From assembly GCA_031180665.1 (NCBI GenBank), contig JAPSLP010000002.1, forward strand, positions 62,001-126,000: a DNA stretch of 64,000 nt, given 5' to 3'. This document shows positions 52,327 through 62,472 of the stretch, in pieces. Numbering within the stretch: position 1 is the first letter of the stretch; each line of letters begins with the position of its first letter. Origin of the DNA: Cupriavidus sp. Lineage in GTDB: Bacteria > Pseudomonadota > Gammaproteobacteria > Burkholderiales > Burkholderiaceae. Below the pieces are notes generated by a model. It did not search any database and was not told the DNA's origin. It saw nothing but the letters and a program-made list of their open reading frames with translations. The translations under genes and the position numbers were made by a program.

Positions 52327-54552
52327 TCAGGCCAAGCGGAACGGCGTCGCGCGCAGGCGCTTGCCGGTCGCCGCGAAGATCGCGTTGCCGATCGCCGGTA
52401 CCACCGGCGGATTGGACAGTTCGCCCACCCCGCTGGGCGCCCTGCCCGACGGGGGCATCAGTTCGATGTCCAGCTGCGGCGCATCGGTGATCCGCACTAC
52501 CGGATAGTCGTGGTAATTGCTGATGCGCACGGTGCCGTGGTCGATCGGCACCTCGTTCATCATCGCCGTCGACACGCCCCAGTACAGCCCCCCGGCAAGC
52601 TGCTGGCGCACCGAGCTGGGATCGACGGCCAGCCCGCAATCGACCACGCAGCTGAGCCTGTGCACGGCGATCGCGCGCTCCTTGACCTCGACTTCCGCGA
52701 CCACCGCGATATAGCTCTTGTAGCCCTGATAGGTCGCGATGCCGAGCCCGCGCCCGGGCGCCGAAGCCCGCGGCCAGCCTGCCAGCGCGGCGGCACGCTC
52801 GAGCACCGCCAGATGCTCGGGCCGCTCGCGCAGCAGGCGGCGGCGATAGGCCAGCGGGTCCTGCCCCGCCGCATGCGCGGCCTCGTCGATCAGGCTTTCG
52901 ATCGCAAAGACGTTCGGCACGTAGCTGACCGCGCGCCACCACCAGATCGGCAACTTCGGTTCGACCCGCACCCACGCCAGGTCCAGCGTGCCGATGTCGT
53001 AGTAGAAGTCGTCGCGCATCGCCTCGGTGCAGCTCGGATCGACCGGCACCTTGGCCAGGAAGCCGGGATCGTCGGGCTCCTTGATCGACGGCGTCACCGC
53101 GCGCAGGCTGAATGCCGCGATGACGCCGTCGCGATCGAGCGCGGCGCGCGCCTTGTGCACGCTGGCGGTCTGGTAGAACAGGCCGCGCATATCGTCCTCG
53201 CGGCTGTAGATCAGCTTGACGGGCTTGCCGACGCGGCGCGAGATGTAGGTGGCCTCGAGAATCTGATGCATGCCCTCGCGCGCGCCGAAGCTGCCGCCGG
53301 CCTCGGTCAGATGGATCCTGACCTTGTCGGCCGGCACGCCGGCGATGGTCTGCGCCGCCTGCGCGCAGCGCGACGGCACCTGGATGCCACCCCAGTATTC
53401 GACGATGCCGTCGTGCACCCAGGCCACCACGCTGAGCGGTTCCATCTGCGCGTGGGCCTTGTAAGGCATCGTGTAGACGCCTTCGACCACCTTGTCGGCA
53501 CGAGCGAACGCCGCCGCCGCATCGCCCTTGACCTTGCTCTTGGCACCGGGATCGTCGACATGCCGCGCCAGCTCGCGCAGCGCACCCTCGGCGCTGAAGT
53601 CCGCCATGTCGCTATCACCCCATTGGACCTTCAACGCCTGGCGTGCGCGCTGCGCGGCCCAGAAGTGGTCGGCGACGATGGCCACGCCGGGCTGGCAGGC
53701 GCCGTTGTCCGGCACCGCCGGGCCCATGCCGGGACGGAAATGCGCGATCGCCGCCGGGATCTCGGTGGCGAACACATCGCGCACGCCCGGCATCGCCTTG
53801 ACCTCGGCCGCGTTGAACGACACCACGGGGGCATTGATCACCGGCGGATGCACCACGATCGCGGTCAGCATGCCGGGCAGCTTGATATCGACCGCGTATT
53901 GCGCGCGGCCGGTCAGCTTGTCGGCGACACGATAGCTGCTGCGCTCTTTGCCGATCAGCACGAAGTCCGCCGGGCGCTTGAGGGCGACGTCGCTGGGCAC
54001 GGGCTGGCGCGCCGCGCCTTCGGCCAGATCGCCGTAGCCGAGCCGCCGCGAGCCGGCGGCATCGATCACCACGCCGTTGCTCGTGCGGCAACTGGCCGGA
54101 TCGACCCGCCAGCGCTGCGCGGCCTCTGCGACCAGCATCGCGCGCGCGGTGGCGCCGGCGCGCCGCAGCGTATTCCATTCGAGCGGCACGCTGGTGCTGC
54201 CGCCGGTCGCGTGCATGCCCCACAGCGGATGGATATAGACCTGCGCCAGCGGATCGTCGGGCTGCACCACGCGCACGCGCGACCAGTCGGCATCGAGCTC
54301 CTCGGCCAGCATCAGCCCGAGCGCGTTCTTGACGCCGGTGCCGCTGTCGAACTTGTGCACGACCAGCAGGACCTCGCCTCGCGGCGTGATGCGGACCCAG
54401 GCATTGGGGGCGAAGGCCACGCCATCGGCGGTGGCGCCCGCGGACGATGCCCCGGCGGATGTGCCCGCCGCCCGTACGCCGCTGGCGCTCAGCTCCAGCA
54501 TCAGGCCGCCGGCCAGCGCCGCCCCGCTCTTCAGAAAGTCGCGCCGCTTCAT
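52327..54552 (-). CDS. Tat-exported molybdenum hydroxylase large subunit (IorB-like)
   Basis: A 741-residue catalytic subunit of the isoquinoline 1-oxidoreductase/periplasmic aldehyde oxidase type. The N-terminus [16 protein letters not shown] is a twin-arginine signal, so the folded, cofactor-loaded enzyme is exported. Mo-site segments include [11 protein letters not shown] and [11 protein letters not shown], and the catalytic Glu is in [17 protein letters not shown]. It overlaps its small subunit gene by four bases. IorB-type enzymes lack the FAD subunit and usually pass electrons to a c-type cytochrome; none is encoded next to it. Confidence 0.93.
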   Translation of the reverse strand: MKRRDFLKSGAALAGGLMLELSASGVRAAGTSAGASSAGATADGVAFAPNAWVRITPRGEVLLVVHKFDSGTGVKNALGLMLAEELDADWSRVRVVQPDDPLAQVYIHPLWGMHATGGSTSVPLEWNTLRRAGATARAMLVAEAAQRWRVDPASCRTSNGVVIDAAGSRRLGYGDLAEGAARQPVPSDVALKRPADFVLIGKERSSYRVADKLTGRAQYAVDIKLPGMLTAIVVHPPVINAPVVSFNAAEVKAMPGVRDVFATEIPAAIAHFRPGMGPAVPDNGACQPGVAIVADHFWAAQRARQALKVQWGDSDMADFSAEGALRELARHVDDPGAKSKVKGDAAAAFARADKVVEGVYTMPYKAHAQMEPLSVVAWVHDGIVEYWGGIQVPSRCAQAAQTIAGVPADKVRIHLTEAGGSFGAREGMHQILEATYISRRVGKPVKLIYSREDDMRGLFYQTASVHKARAALDRDGVIAAFSLRAVTPSIKEPDDPGFLAKVPVDPSCTEAMRDDFYYDIGTLDLAWVRVEPKLPIWWWRAVSYVPNVFAIESLIDEAAHAAGQDPLAYRRRLLRERPEHLAVLERAAALAGWPRASAPGRGLGIATYQGYKSYIAVVAEVEVKERAIAVHRLSCVVDCGLAVDPSSVRQQLAGGLYWGVSTAMMNEVPIDHGTVRISNYHDYPVVRITDAPQLDIELMPPSGRAPSGVGELSNPPVVPAIGNAIFAATGKRLRATPFRLA

Positions 54553-55025
54553 GCCGGCCTCCCGCTGCGCAGTTCGGCCGCGGCGCGATGGACCGCGCGC
54601 CGGATCCGGTCATAGGTGCCGCAGCGGCAGATATTGCCCGCCATCGCCGCATCGATATCGCTGTCGCTGGGCTTTGGCTTTTGCGCCAGCAACGCGGCGG
54701 CCGACATCAGCTGCCCCGACTGGCAGTAGCCGCATTGCGGCACGTCCTCGGCCTGCCACGCGCGCTGCAGCACGTGCAGCGCATCCGGCTTGCCCAGCCC
54801 CTCGATGGTCGTCACGCGCTTGCCGGCGACGCTGGACAACGGGGTCTGGCAGGCGCGCACGGCCTGCCCGTCGACATGGACGGTGCACGCGCCGCACAGC
54901 CCCATGCCGCAGCCGTACTTGGTGCCGGTCAGGTCCAGCTGGTCGCGCAATACCCACAGCAGCGGCGTATCCGCGGGGGCGTCCACCCGACGGCGGGCGC
55001 CATTGACATCGAGCTTGGTGGTCAT
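54549..55025 (-). CDS. Molybdenum hydroxylase small subunit, 2x[2Fe-2S] (IorA-like)
   Basis: A 158-residue iron-sulfur subunit. The plant-type cluster is [13 protein letters not shown] with RACQTPL, and the second is CGYCQSGQ and CRCGTYD. It has no signal peptide of its own, so it probably travels with the Tat-bearing large subunit as a complex. It is the first gene of the pair, divergent from the LysR gene at 55134 across 108 bases. Confidence 0.93.
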   Translation of the reverse strand: MTTKLDVNGARRRVDAPADTPLLWVLRDQLDLTGTKYGCGMGLCGACTVHVDGQAVRACQTPLSSVAGKRVTTIEGLGKPDALHVLQRAWQAEDVPQCGYCQSGQLMSAAALLAQKPKPSDSDIDAAMAGNICRCGTYDRIRRAVHRAAAELRSGRPA

Positions 55026-55088
55026 CGTGGTCTCCTCGGCCGCCCCTCTGGCGTGGACGGATCAGGGAAAGCCTAGGTGTCGCACAAC

Positions 55089-55103
55089 CATATGTGAAAT
55101 ATG
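55089..55103. promoter_or_regulatory. LysR-box candidate between iorA-like and lysR
   Basis: CATAT-GTGAA-ATATG, a perfect 5-base dyad, lies in the 108-base gap between the divergent starts at 55025 and 55134. A second CATATG overlaps the LysR start codon. Confidence 0.55.
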
Positions 55104-55133
55104 ATTTCGGAATCCAATCCATACGGATCTCAT

Positions 55134-56204
55134 ATGGATCTCCGCCAGCTGCGCTACTTCATCGCGGTCGCCGAGGAAGGTAACTACAGCCGCGCCGCCG
55201 AGCGGCTGCATATCTCGCAGCCGCCGCTGAGCCAGCAGATCAAGTCGCTCGAAGGCGCGCTGCGGGTCACGCTGTTTGAGCGCGGCCGGCATGGCGCGCG
55301 GCTCACGCGTGCGGGCGAGGCGCTGCTGACGCGGGCGCGCCGCATCGTCGACGACTGCGACTCGGTGGAACATCAGGTGCGGCGGGTCGCGGAAGGGCTG
55401 GAGGGCTATCTGCGCATCGGCATCATCAATTCGGTGATGTACGGCCCGCTGCCGCTGACGCTGCGCCAGTTCCAGCTGCACAATCCGGGCGTCGAATGGA
55501 CGCTGCACGAACTGCTGCCCGACCAGCAGTACGAGGCACTGGCGCGGGGGCGCATCGACGTGGGGTTTTCCTGCAGCGCGGCGGCGCGCAGCGATCTGCG
55601 CTCGATCCTGGTCTATGCGCAGCCGCTGGTGGTGGCGATGGCGGCCGACCATCCGCTGGCGGGCGCGCCGCGCGTCTCGCTGCGGCAGCTGTCCGGCGAT
55701 GCCTTCGTGCTGCTGAACATGCAAAGTCCGATGATTCGCAATGTGCTGGCCGCCTGCCTGCGCGAAGGGGTCGAACCGCGCGTGATGCACGAGTCGATCG
55801 ACCCGGAGACGGTGCTGGGACTGGTAGGCGCGGGGGTCGGCGTCAGCGTGCTGCCGGCCTCGCTGTCGGCCACCCGCCGCGACGACGTCAGCTACGTGCC
55901 GCTGGGCGCGCGCGGGCTGGACGCCGACCTGCATGCGACGGTGCGGCGCGAACATGCGCTGCCCGCGCTGGAGCGCTTTCTCGCGCTGCTGGAGGACGTT
56001 ACGCGGACCTGGCACCGCGAGGTGTTCGGCGACGGCGCCGCGCCGGGCGGCGCGGGCTGGGCAGGGACTCGGAGGCGGGACCTGATGGACGACATCAAGG
56101 ACGACATCAAGGACGACATCAAGGCCGACATCAAGGACGACATCAAGCGCAACGTCAGGCGCAAGGCCGGGCGCAAAGTCAGGCCGGCGTCATCACCACC
56201 TTGA
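55134..56204 (+). CDS. LysR-type regulator with a (DDIK)n charged tail
   Basis: A 356-residue protein. Residues 1 to about 300 are a normal LysR regulator ([40 protein letters not shown]; effector domain through [16 protein letters not shown]). The last about 55 residues are extra: a Gly/Ala linker, five Asp-Asp-Ile-Lys units from a 12-bp DNA repeat, and a basic end [14 protein letters not shown]. Most LysR proteins end near residue 300. The start is ATG 55134. It is divergent from the Tat-exported Mo hydroxylase and likely regulates it. Its 3' end overlaps the convergent dehydrogenase gene by 26 bases. Confidence 0.9.
   Translation: MDLRQLRYFIAVAEEGNYSRAAERLHISQPPLSQQIKSLEGALRVTLFERGRHGARLTRAGEALLTRARRIVDDCDSVEHQVRRVAEGLEGYLRIGIINSVMYGPLPLTLRQFQLHNPGVEWTLHELLPDQQYEALARGRIDVGFSCSAAARSDLRSILVYAQPLVVAMAADHPLAGAPRVSLRQLSGDAFVLLNMQSPMIRNVLAACLREGVEPRVMHESIDPETVLGLVGAGVGVSVLPASLSATRRDDVSYVPLGARGLDADLHATVRREHALPALERFLALLEDVTRTWHREVFGDGAAPGGAGWAGTRRRDLMDDIKDDIKDDIKADIKDDIKRNVRRKAGRKVRPASSPP
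56088..56147 (+). repeat. 12-bp coding minisatellite in the LysR gene
   Basis: Five consecutive copies of GACGACATCAAG, one with GCC in place of the first GAC, encode Asp-Asp-Ile-Lys units. Copy-number change would keep the frame. Confidence 0.9.
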
Positions 56205-57360
56205 TGCAGCCGTCATGCTTGTCGCGGAAGGTCTCGTACATCGAGGGGCCGTCGGCCAGCGTGACGCGATGCGAGATCACGAAGGTCGGATCGATCTGCC
56301 CGTCGACGATGCGCTGGAGCAGATCGTCGGTCCAGCGGTTGACATGGGTCTGGCCGGTACGGATCGTCAGGCCCTTGTTCATCAGCGCGCCCATCGGGAT
56401 CTTGTCGACCAATCCGCCATAGACGCCCGGAATCGACACGATGCCGCCGGGCCGGCAGACATAGATCATTTCGCGCAGCACATGCGGACGGTCGGTCTCC
56501 AGCATCACGGCCTGCTTGACGCGATCGTAGATCGAGTCGAGCGAGCGAGTCGCATGCGCTTCCAGGCCGACCGCGTCGATGCACTTGTCCGGGCCCTTGC
56601 CATGCGTGATCTCGTTGAGCGCCTCGAGCACGCTCCGGTTCTCGAAATCGATCGGCGTCACACGGTCGGGACCGAGCTGCTGCGCCATGCGCAGGCGTTC
56701 GGGCACGCGGTCGATCACCACCACCTGCTTCGCCCCCATCAGCAACGCCGACAGGATGCAGAACTGCCCGACCGGTCCCGCGCCCCAGATCGCGACGATG
56801 TCGTCGGGCTGGATCTCGCATTGCGCCGCGGCCTGCCAGCCGGTCGGCAGGATGTCGCCGAGAAACAGCACCTGTTCGTCGCTCAGTTCGGCGGGCACCT
56901 TGACCGGCGCCACGTCGGCATAGGGCACGCGTACGTACTCGGCCTGCCCGCCCGCATAGCCGCCGGTCAGATGGGTGTAGCCAAACAGCCCGGCGGTGGT
57001 ATGGCCGAACATCTTGTCGGCGGCGTCCTTGTTGCGGTTCGTGCGCTCGCACACCGAGAAATTGCCGCGCCGGCATTGATCGCATTCGCCGCAGATGATG
57101 GTGAACGGCACCACCACGCGGTCGCCGACGCGCAGCCGGCGGTTTTCCGCGCCGACCTCGACGACCTCGCCCATGAATTCGTGGCCCATGATGTCGCCGT
57201 GCTCCATGCCGGGCACGAAGCCGTCATACAGATGCAGGTCCGAGCCACAGATCGCGCAACTGCTGACGCGAACGATGGCGTCGCGCGGGTGTTCGATCAC
57301 GGGATCGGGAACGGTGTCGTAGCGGATATCGTGCTTGCCGTGCCAGCAAAGGGCTTTCAT
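56179..57360 (-). CDS. Zinc-dependent alcohol dehydrogenase (formaldehyde dehydrogenase-like)
   Basis: A 393-residue MDR-family enzyme. The catalytic zinc ligands are Cys in [11 protein letters not shown] and His-Glu in [11 protein letters not shown]. The structural zinc loop [15 protein letters not shown] has four Cys, and [12 protein letters not shown] is the NAD site. The insert [21 protein letters not shown] and the long C-terminal part are typical of the threonine/glutathione-independent formaldehyde dehydrogenase-like group. Start ATG 57360 gives the family length. It is monocistronic and convergent with the LysR gene. Confidence 0.9.
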   Translation of the reverse strand: MKALCWHGKHDIRYDTVPDPVIEHPRDAIVRVSSCAICGSDLHLYDGFVPGMEHGDIMGHEFMGEVVEVGAENRRLRVGDRVVVPFTIICGECDQCRRGNFSVCERTNRNKDAADKMFGHTTAGLFGYTHLTGGYAGGQAEYVRVPYADVAPVKVPAELSDEQVLFLGDILPTGWQAAAQCEIQPDDIVAIWGAGPVGQFCILSALLMGAKQVVVIDRVPERLRMAQQLGPDRVTPIDFENRSVLEALNEITHGKGPDKCIDAVGLEAHATRSLDSIYDRVKQAVMLETDRPHVLREMIYVCRPGGIVSIPGVYGGLVDKIPMGALMNKGLTIRTGQTHVNRWTDDLLQRIVDGQIDPTFVISHRVTLADGPSMYETFRDKHDGCIKVVMTPA

Positions 57361-57562
57361 CGCGGGCTCCCAGGGAAGAGCGGCACGCCAGTCGCGCCGC
57401 ATGGGGCGGGAATGCAAGCGCTGTTCCACGAGGATGGCAAGGCATCGCGCCTCGATAAGTCGCCCTTCGGTGGCGTGGGCGGGCGCGAAAGTTACATGTG
57501 GGGGAAGAAGTTTCAAGTGGCTTGCGCAGGGGCCAGGGAACCAGCGCTACCGGCTGTTTTCC

Positions 57563-57586
57563 CCCTCTCCCGCAAGCGGGAGAGGG
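57563..57586. repeat. CTCTCCCGC palindrome between two minus-strand genes
   Basis: CCCTCTCCCGC-AA-GCGGGAGAGGG, a perfect 11-base stem with a two-base centre, 44 bases after the CHASE2 kinase stop. It is related to the palindromes at 49476 and 49662. It could end the kinase transcript, although no T run follows. Confidence 0.7.
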
Positions 57587-57629
57587 AGCGGGGTATCGCG
57601 AGCGCCAAGCGCGTCGGCAGGTCCCGGAC

Positions 57630-60029
57630 TCAGCCCGGCAGCGCAATCGTAAACGTCGTGCCGCGTCCCGGCGCGCTGTCGACGCCGACATGGCCGCCGT
57701 GCCGCTCGATCACCGTCTTGACGAACAGCAGCCCCAGTCCGCTGCCTTCGCGCACCGGACGGCCCTCTTCCTGCAGCCGGCTGAACGGCTGGAACAGGCG
57801 TGCCTGCTCCTCGGGCGCGATGCCGGGTCCCTGGTCGGAGACCGACACCACCAGGCCGCCATCGCTGCCGTCCTCGTGCCACACGCGGCCGGCGCGCACG
57901 GTGACGGTGCCGTCCGGCGGGCTGTACTTGACCGCGTTGTCGATCAGATTGGAGACGGCGCGCATCAGCAGCGCCGCTTCGCCATACAGCATCATCTCCT
58001 CGTTGCCGGTCTGCACCGCCACGGTCACGCGGCGCGCCTGCGCCAGCGCCCACAGCGAATCGGCGGCGTCCATCAGCACCGTGGTCAGGTCGATCTCGGC
58101 AAAGCGCAGGTGCTGCGACTCGGCCCGCGCCAGCTGGATGAAATCGTCGGCCAGCGCCAGCGTGCGGCCGGCGTGGTGGCGGATGCGTTCGAGCAGCAGC
58201 GGCGGTTCCAGCGCGCGCGCCGGGTCGGCCTGCAGCTCGACCAGCGCCAGGATCGACGCCTGCGGCGAGCGCATGTCGTGCGAAATGAAGCGCAGCGTTT
58301 CCTCGCGCTGGCGCTCGGCCAGCCGCACCTGCGTGATGTCGATGAAGCTGATGCTGAAGCCGGCGACCTCGCCCGCGTTGCCGCGCAGCGGCGCACCGCG
58401 CAGCAGCATCGCGCGCTGGTCGTGGGTCTGCAGCTCGACCCCGGCGCGCTCTCCGCGCGAGGGCGCCGCGCCGTTGTCGGCGGCGCGCTTGAGCCGATCC
58501 CAATAGTCGAGCCCGCCCTGCGGCGGTGCGAAGATGTCGGCGATCAGCGTATCGAGCAAGGGACGCGCCCCACCTTCGGTGGTGAGCGAAGACAACAGTC
58601 GCGGCGACAGGGCCACCGCGCCGGCATTGGCCAGCAGGATGCTGCCGTCGGCATCGCAGATCACGGTGGCATCGGGCAGGTTCTCCAGCCCGTCGGACAG
58701 CAGGCGGCGCAGGTCGCGCTGCCGCGTGATCATCCGGTACAGCGCGCTCATGCGCGTATCGAGCGTGCCCCCGGCCAGCGGCGGCGGGCTCTTGCCGCCC
58801 GGCAGCGCCGGCTCGCGCTCCAACCGCGCGACCTCGGCGGACAGGAAGGCCAGCGCCGATTCCTGCCGGCGCCAGCTCCACAGCGGATAGAACACCAGGC
58901 AGGCCACGATCGCCGGCACCGGCGAGAACCACAGCCGCTCGAAATGCATCAGCGCCACGCTGGCGCCGAACAGCCCCACGATCACCGCGGCGCTGACCAG
59001 CAGCGCATCGCGGGGGGACATCAGCAGCGCCGCCAGGCAGGCGAGCAGCACCGGCAACAGCGTCAGCGGCCAGTACCAGGCGCGCTGCACCGGCACGATG
59101 CCACTGTTGTCGAGCAGCGCCTGCGCGGCGTTGGCCAGCAGCTCGACGCCGCTGATGCCGGCACCGTTCTTCGACAGCGGCGCGGAGAACATGTCGCCAA
59201 GTCCCGTCGCGCCGGCGCCGACCAGCACCAGCTTGTCGCGGAACAGCTCGGGCGGAATGGCGCCGCTCAGCACGTCGATTGCCGACACCGTGCGGAAGGT
59301 GCCGATCGGTCCGGCGAACGGAATGCCCAGGCGATGGCGGCGATGCCATTCGCCGGCCAGCGTCTCGTCGACCGGCACCTGGCGGTAGCTCGCCAGCGGC
59401 CGTTGCGGCTGCCCGAACTGCACCAGGCGCACGACGAAATGGTCCAGCATCTGGCCCGGCACGCCCTCCTGCAGATAGATATGACGGGCCAGTCCGTCGA
59501 CGTCGGTCGCGATATTGATATGGCCCACATCGGCACCGAGCGCCGGCAGCGGATAGCTCAGGCGATAACCGTCGCGCACCGGCTCTGCCAGCGCGGGGAC
59601 GATCACGTTGCCCGCGCGCGCCATGCTGACCGCCAGCGCCTCGTCGTCCTCGGGATGGCGCCAGTCCGGCTCGACCAGCAACACGTCCAGCCCGATCACG
59701 CGCGCCCCGCCATCGGCGAGCCGATCGACCAGCCCGGCCAGCAGTGAGCGCCGCCATGGCCAGCGGCCCACCGCGGACAGCGATTCATCGTCGATCGAGA
59801 CGATCAGGATGTCGTCGCGCGGCGCGTGCTGCTGCGCGGCGATGCCGATGTCGTAGACCGCCAGGTCCAGCCGCTGGCTCGCGCCGAAATCCGCGCGCAC
59901 CGCGGCGACCACCATCACCAGCATGGTCAGCGCCAGCCATTCGATCAGCGTGCGCCGATGAAAGCCGGCGATCAGGCCGCTGCCCGCGGCCGTGCGCAAC
60001 TGGGGCAGGCGGAAGCGGCTATCCGCCAC
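57630..60029 (-). CDS. CHASE2-domain sensor histidine kinase
   Basis: A roughly 799-residue membrane kinase. One N-terminal span (EWLALTMLVMVVAAV) leads to an extracytoplasmic CHASE2 domain (ILIVSIDDESLSAVGRWPWRR onward). Three spans follow (LTLLPVLLACLAALL; LLVSAAVIVGLFGASVA; PAIVACLVFYPLW), then a PAS-like region and HisKA with phospho-acceptor His in FISHDMRSPQASI. The ATPase domain shows the boxes NLIDNAVKYS, SDQGPGIAPE and GSGLGLLFVKTV. The start is likely GTG 60029, overlapping the FecR-gene end; a GTG nine bases upstream is the alternative. It pairs with the response regulator at 61694. Confidence 0.88.
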   Translation of the reverse strand: MADSRFRLPQLRTAAGSGLIAGFHRRTLIEWLALTMLVMVVAAVRADFGASQRLDLAVYDIGIAAQQHAPRDDILIVSIDDESLSAVGRWPWRRSLLAGLVDRLADGGARVIGLDVLLVEPDWRHPEDDEALAVSMARAGNVIVPALAEPVRDGYRLSYPLPALGADVGHINIATDVDGLARHIYLQEGVPGQMLDHFVVRLVQFGQPQRPLASYRQVPVDETLAGEWHRRHRLGIPFAGPIGTFRTVSAIDVLSGAIPPELFRDKLVLVGAGATGLGDMFSAPLSKNGAGISGVELLANAAQALLDNSGIVPVQRAWYWPLTLLPVLLACLAALLMSPRDALLVSAAVIVGLFGASVALMHFERLWFSPVPAIVACLVFYPLWSWRRQESALAFLSAEVARLEREPALPGGKSPPPLAGGTLDTRMSALYRMITRQRDLRRLLSDGLENLPDATVICDADGSILLANAGAVALSPRLLSSLTTEGGARPLLDTLIADIFAPPQGGLDYWDRLKRAADNGAAPSRGERAGVELQTHDQRAMLLRGAPLRGNAGEVAGFSISFIDITQVRLAERQREETLRFISHDMRSPQASILALVELQADPARALEPPLLLERIRHHAGRTLALADDFIQLARAESQHLRFAEIDLTTVLMDAADSLWALAQARRVTVAVQTGNEEMMLYGEAALLMRAVSNLIDNAVKYSPPDGTVTVRAGRVWHEDGSDGGLVVSVSDQGPGIAPEEQARLFQPFSRLQEEGRPVREGSGLGLLFVKTVIERHGGHVGVDSAPGRGTTFTIALPG

Positions 60030-61704
60030 GGCGCACACTGCCGCTGGCAGTGCCGATCGGAGCGCCCGTGCCGTCGCGCAGATGCTCGTGGACCTCGATG
60101 CGTTGCGGCGCCGAGAACGGCGACTCGCTGCCATCGCGCTCGATGCGTGCGACCCGCACGTAATAGACGCCGGCCGGCGGACGCGGCAGCGCCGCGGTGT
60201 CCGACTCGATGCGCTGATCCTGCACGGGCCAGGCAAAGCCGGGTTCGTCGGCCAGCTGCACGCGATAGGCCAGCGGTGCAAACGCCGCCGGTTGTCCGGC
60301 TGCGCCCCAGTGCAGGCGCAGCGCGCCGCCGTTGTCCTCGACCCGGGCGACGCCCGGCGCCGGCGGCAGCAGGCGGAACGCCACCGGGGCGCTCCACGGG
60401 CCGGCCTGCCCCTTGGCATCGATCGAGCGCACTCGCCACCACCAGTCGCCCGGCGCCAGCGTCTGCTGCGTGCCTGCCTCGCGGGTGCTGCCGTGCGCGG
60501 CCAGCGTGCCGAAATTCGCGTCGGAGGCGATCTCGAAGCGGTAATCGGCGGCGCTGTCGACCGCCGCCCATTGCAGTTCGGCCCCGGTGCCGTGCACCGT
60601 GCTGCGCGGCGCCGGTTCGACCGTATAGGGCGCGGGCGGATTGAGCCGCACCGTCAGCGGCGCGATCGCGGCATTGCCCGGAATGCGGTTCCGATCGATG
60701 GCGCGCACCTCGAGATAGGCGGGGCCATCGGGCAGTCCGGTCAGCGCCGCGGCCGGCGGCGTGACGGTATCGGCGAAGACCGCTTCGGTACGCTGGGCAT
60801 CGCGCGTGACCCGGACCAGGTAGCCGATGGCACCCTTGACCGGCTGCCAGCCCACTTCGGCATGGCTGGCGTAGATCGGCTCGGCCGGCACCGCGCTGAG
60901 CGTAGGCGCCGCCAGCAAGGTGTGCACCACCGCGTCGCCCGCGCTGCCGACGGCGATGCCGTGTCCCGCCGTGACGGTGCGCTTGGCGCGCTGCGCGCGC
61001 ACCGCCACGGTCCCCTCCAGTACCGCGCTGCGGTTGGCGCGCCGGCCCGGCTCGTCGGGCTGGCCGGCATCGACCGCGTAGCGGGTGCCGCGCACCCCCG
61101 TGACCATCATCGGCGTGCGGACCTCGAAGCGGCCCACGCCGGTCCCGCCCGGAGCGACGCGCGACTCGATGCCGCCACGATCGACCGTCATCACGGTATC
61201 GCCCAGACCCGTGCCGGCGAACACGCGCAGGCGCTTGACCTGCAGCCGCGTGTTCGGCGGCATCGCGACGCGGGTGCCATCGGGCAGCTCGAAGGTGACC
61301 AGGCCATCGGCGCCGGTTTGCAGCCAGGCCGCCTCGTCGACGCGCATGCCGGGCCGCATCGCCGCGCCATTGGCGTCGGCCTGGCCGACCACCGAGACCA
61401 CGCGTGCGCTCGCGGCCGTCACCGGAATGCGGGCGAGCGGTATCCGGACCTGAGTGCCGATCGGCAGCCGATACGGATCGGCGACGCGGTTCAGCGCCTT
61501 GAGCTCGCGCCAGACGTCGGCGCGGCCGGTATAGCGCTGGGCGACCCAGAACAGCGTGTCGCCCGGTTCGACCTGATGCAGGAAATATTCGCCGTCGGCC
61601 CCGGCCGGGCCCGCCTGTGCCGGCGCGAGCGCCAGCAGCGACCATGCGGCCACGGCGGCCCTGACCACCGTGGTGGCCGTCACCACCCCACCCTTACGCG
61701 CCAT
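60019..61704 (-). CDS. LysM-FecR domain envelope protein of the signalling unit
   Basis: A 561-residue exported protein. After a signal peptide (about residues 1-36, LLALAPAQAG) comes one LysM murein-binding domain (VEPGDTLFWVAQRYTGRADV...IGTQVRIPLA). A FecR domain follows (MRPGMRVDEAAWLQTGADG, then VTGVRGTRYAVDAG), and then two or three fibronectin-III-like segments containing WWWRVRSIDAKGQAGPWS. It overlaps the response regulator gene by 11 bases and the kinase gene by 11 bases. The likely role is an envelope sensor or input protein for the CHASE2 kinase, by context; it is not an iron-uptake FecR, since no ECF sigma factor is present. Confidence 0.85.
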   Translation of the reverse strand: MARKGGVVTATTVVRAAVAAWSLLALAPAQAGPAGADGEYFLHQVEPGDTLFWVAQRYTGRADVWRELKALNRVADPYRLPIGTQVRIPLARIPVTAASARVVSVVGQADANGAAMRPGMRVDEAAWLQTGADGLVTFELPDGTRVAMPPNTRLQVKRLRVFAGTGLGDTVMTVDRGGIESRVAPGGTGVGRFEVRTPMMVTGVRGTRYAVDAGQPDEPGRRANRSAVLEGTVAVRAQRAKRTVTAGHGIAVGSAGDAVVHTLLAAPTLSAVPAEPIYASHAEVGWQPVKGAIGYLVRVTRDAQRTEAVFADTVTPPAAALTGLPDGPAYLEVRAIDRNRIPGNAAIAPLTVRLNPPAPYTVEPAPRSTVHGTGAELQWAAVDSAADYRFEIASDANFGTLAAHGSTREAGTQQTLAPGDWWWRVRSIDAKGQAGPWSAPVAFRLLPPAPGVARVEDNGGALRLHWGAAGQPAAFAPLAYRVQLADEPGFAWPVQDQRIESDTAALPRPPAGVYYVRVARIERDGSESPFSAPQRIEVHEHLRDGTGAPIGTASGSVRRGG

Positions 61705-62398
61705 CGGCCTGCCCCGTGCAGCGCTCGAAACGATAGCCGTAGGAATACACCGAGGCCAGCCGCACACCGTTCTCCGGCCGCAGCCCGAGCTTGATGCGAA
61801 GCCGCGACAGATGCGTGTCCAGCGTGCGCGAGCTGGCGCCGAGCGAGCGGCCCCAGACCGCCTGCTCGACGACCTCGCGCGACAGCAGCCGGTCCATGTT
61901 GCGGAACAGATAGAGCGCGAGATCGAACTCGCGCGGCGCGATATCGACCTCGACGCCGTTCAGGCTCGCCGTGCGCGCCACCGGGTCCAGCCGATAGGCG
62001 CCCACCACGATGGCGTCGTTGGCCGGGGCCGACGGATACGTGCGGCGCAGCAGCGCCCCCACGCGCGCCAGCAGCTCGCCCCTTCGCACCGGCTTGATCA
62101 TGTAGTCGTCGGCGCCCCCGGCCAATCCCATGACGATGTCCTCTTCCAGCGACCGGCTGGTCAGGAACAGGATCGGCGGATACTGCCCCGAATGCAGCCG
62201 CACGTGGGTCACCACGTCATAGCCGCTGATATCGGGCAACTGCCAGTCCATTACCAGCAGATCGTAGGAGCGCTCGCGCATCGCGCGCAAAAAGGCCTTG
62301 CCGCCCGAAAAACTGTCGCAGGTATGTCCGGCGCTGACCAGGATCTGCTGGATCAGTTCGGCCTGGCTCGGATCGTCTTCGACCGATGCGATATTCAT
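61694..62398 (-). CDS. OmpR-family response regulator
   Basis: A 234-residue regulator. The receiver domain has the acidic pair in SVEDDP, phospho-acceptor Asp51 in LLVMDWQLPD and the conserved Lys in DYMIKPVRRGEL. The C-terminal winged helix is EFDLALYLFRNMDRLLSREVVEQAVWGR to TLDTHLSRLRIKLGL. The start is ATG 62398. It lies 153 bases after pelG, and its 3' end overlaps the LysM-FecR gene. The kinase at 57630 is the obvious partner. Confidence 0.92.
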   Translation of the reverse strand: MNIASVEDDPSQAELIQQILVSAGHTCDSFSGGKAFLRAMRERSYDLLVMDWQLPDISGYDVVTHVRLHSGQYPPILFLTSRSLEEDIVMGLAGGADDYMIKPVRRGELLARVGALLRRTYPSAPANDAIVVGAYRLDPVARTASLNGVEVDIAPREFDLALYLFRNMDRLLSREVVEQAVWGRSLGASSRTLDTHLSRLRIKLGLRPENGVRLASVYSYGYRFERCTGQADGA

Positions 62399-62472
62399 AT
62401 TCTTCTCGATTACAGGTCGGTTCGCGTCCTGCCCGGCACGGCGGCGCGGGCAGCGTGATTTCATGGATTCAT

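Noticed and set aside
57563-57586. Classical intrinsic terminator after the CHASE2 kinase
   Set aside because: The stem is strong but there is no T run after it on the minus strand, and the same palindrome type occurs elsewhere. I list it as a repeat.
57498-59747. 749-codon plus-strand frame over the CHASE2 kinase
   Set aside because: It is antisense to the clear HisKA and ATPase boxes. Gln/Arg/His-rich and without domains.
60019-61704. FecR anti-sigma factor of iron uptake
   Set aside because: No ECF sigma factor or TonB receptor is adjacent. The LysM and fibronectin-like parts and the overlap with a two-component system point to a different role.
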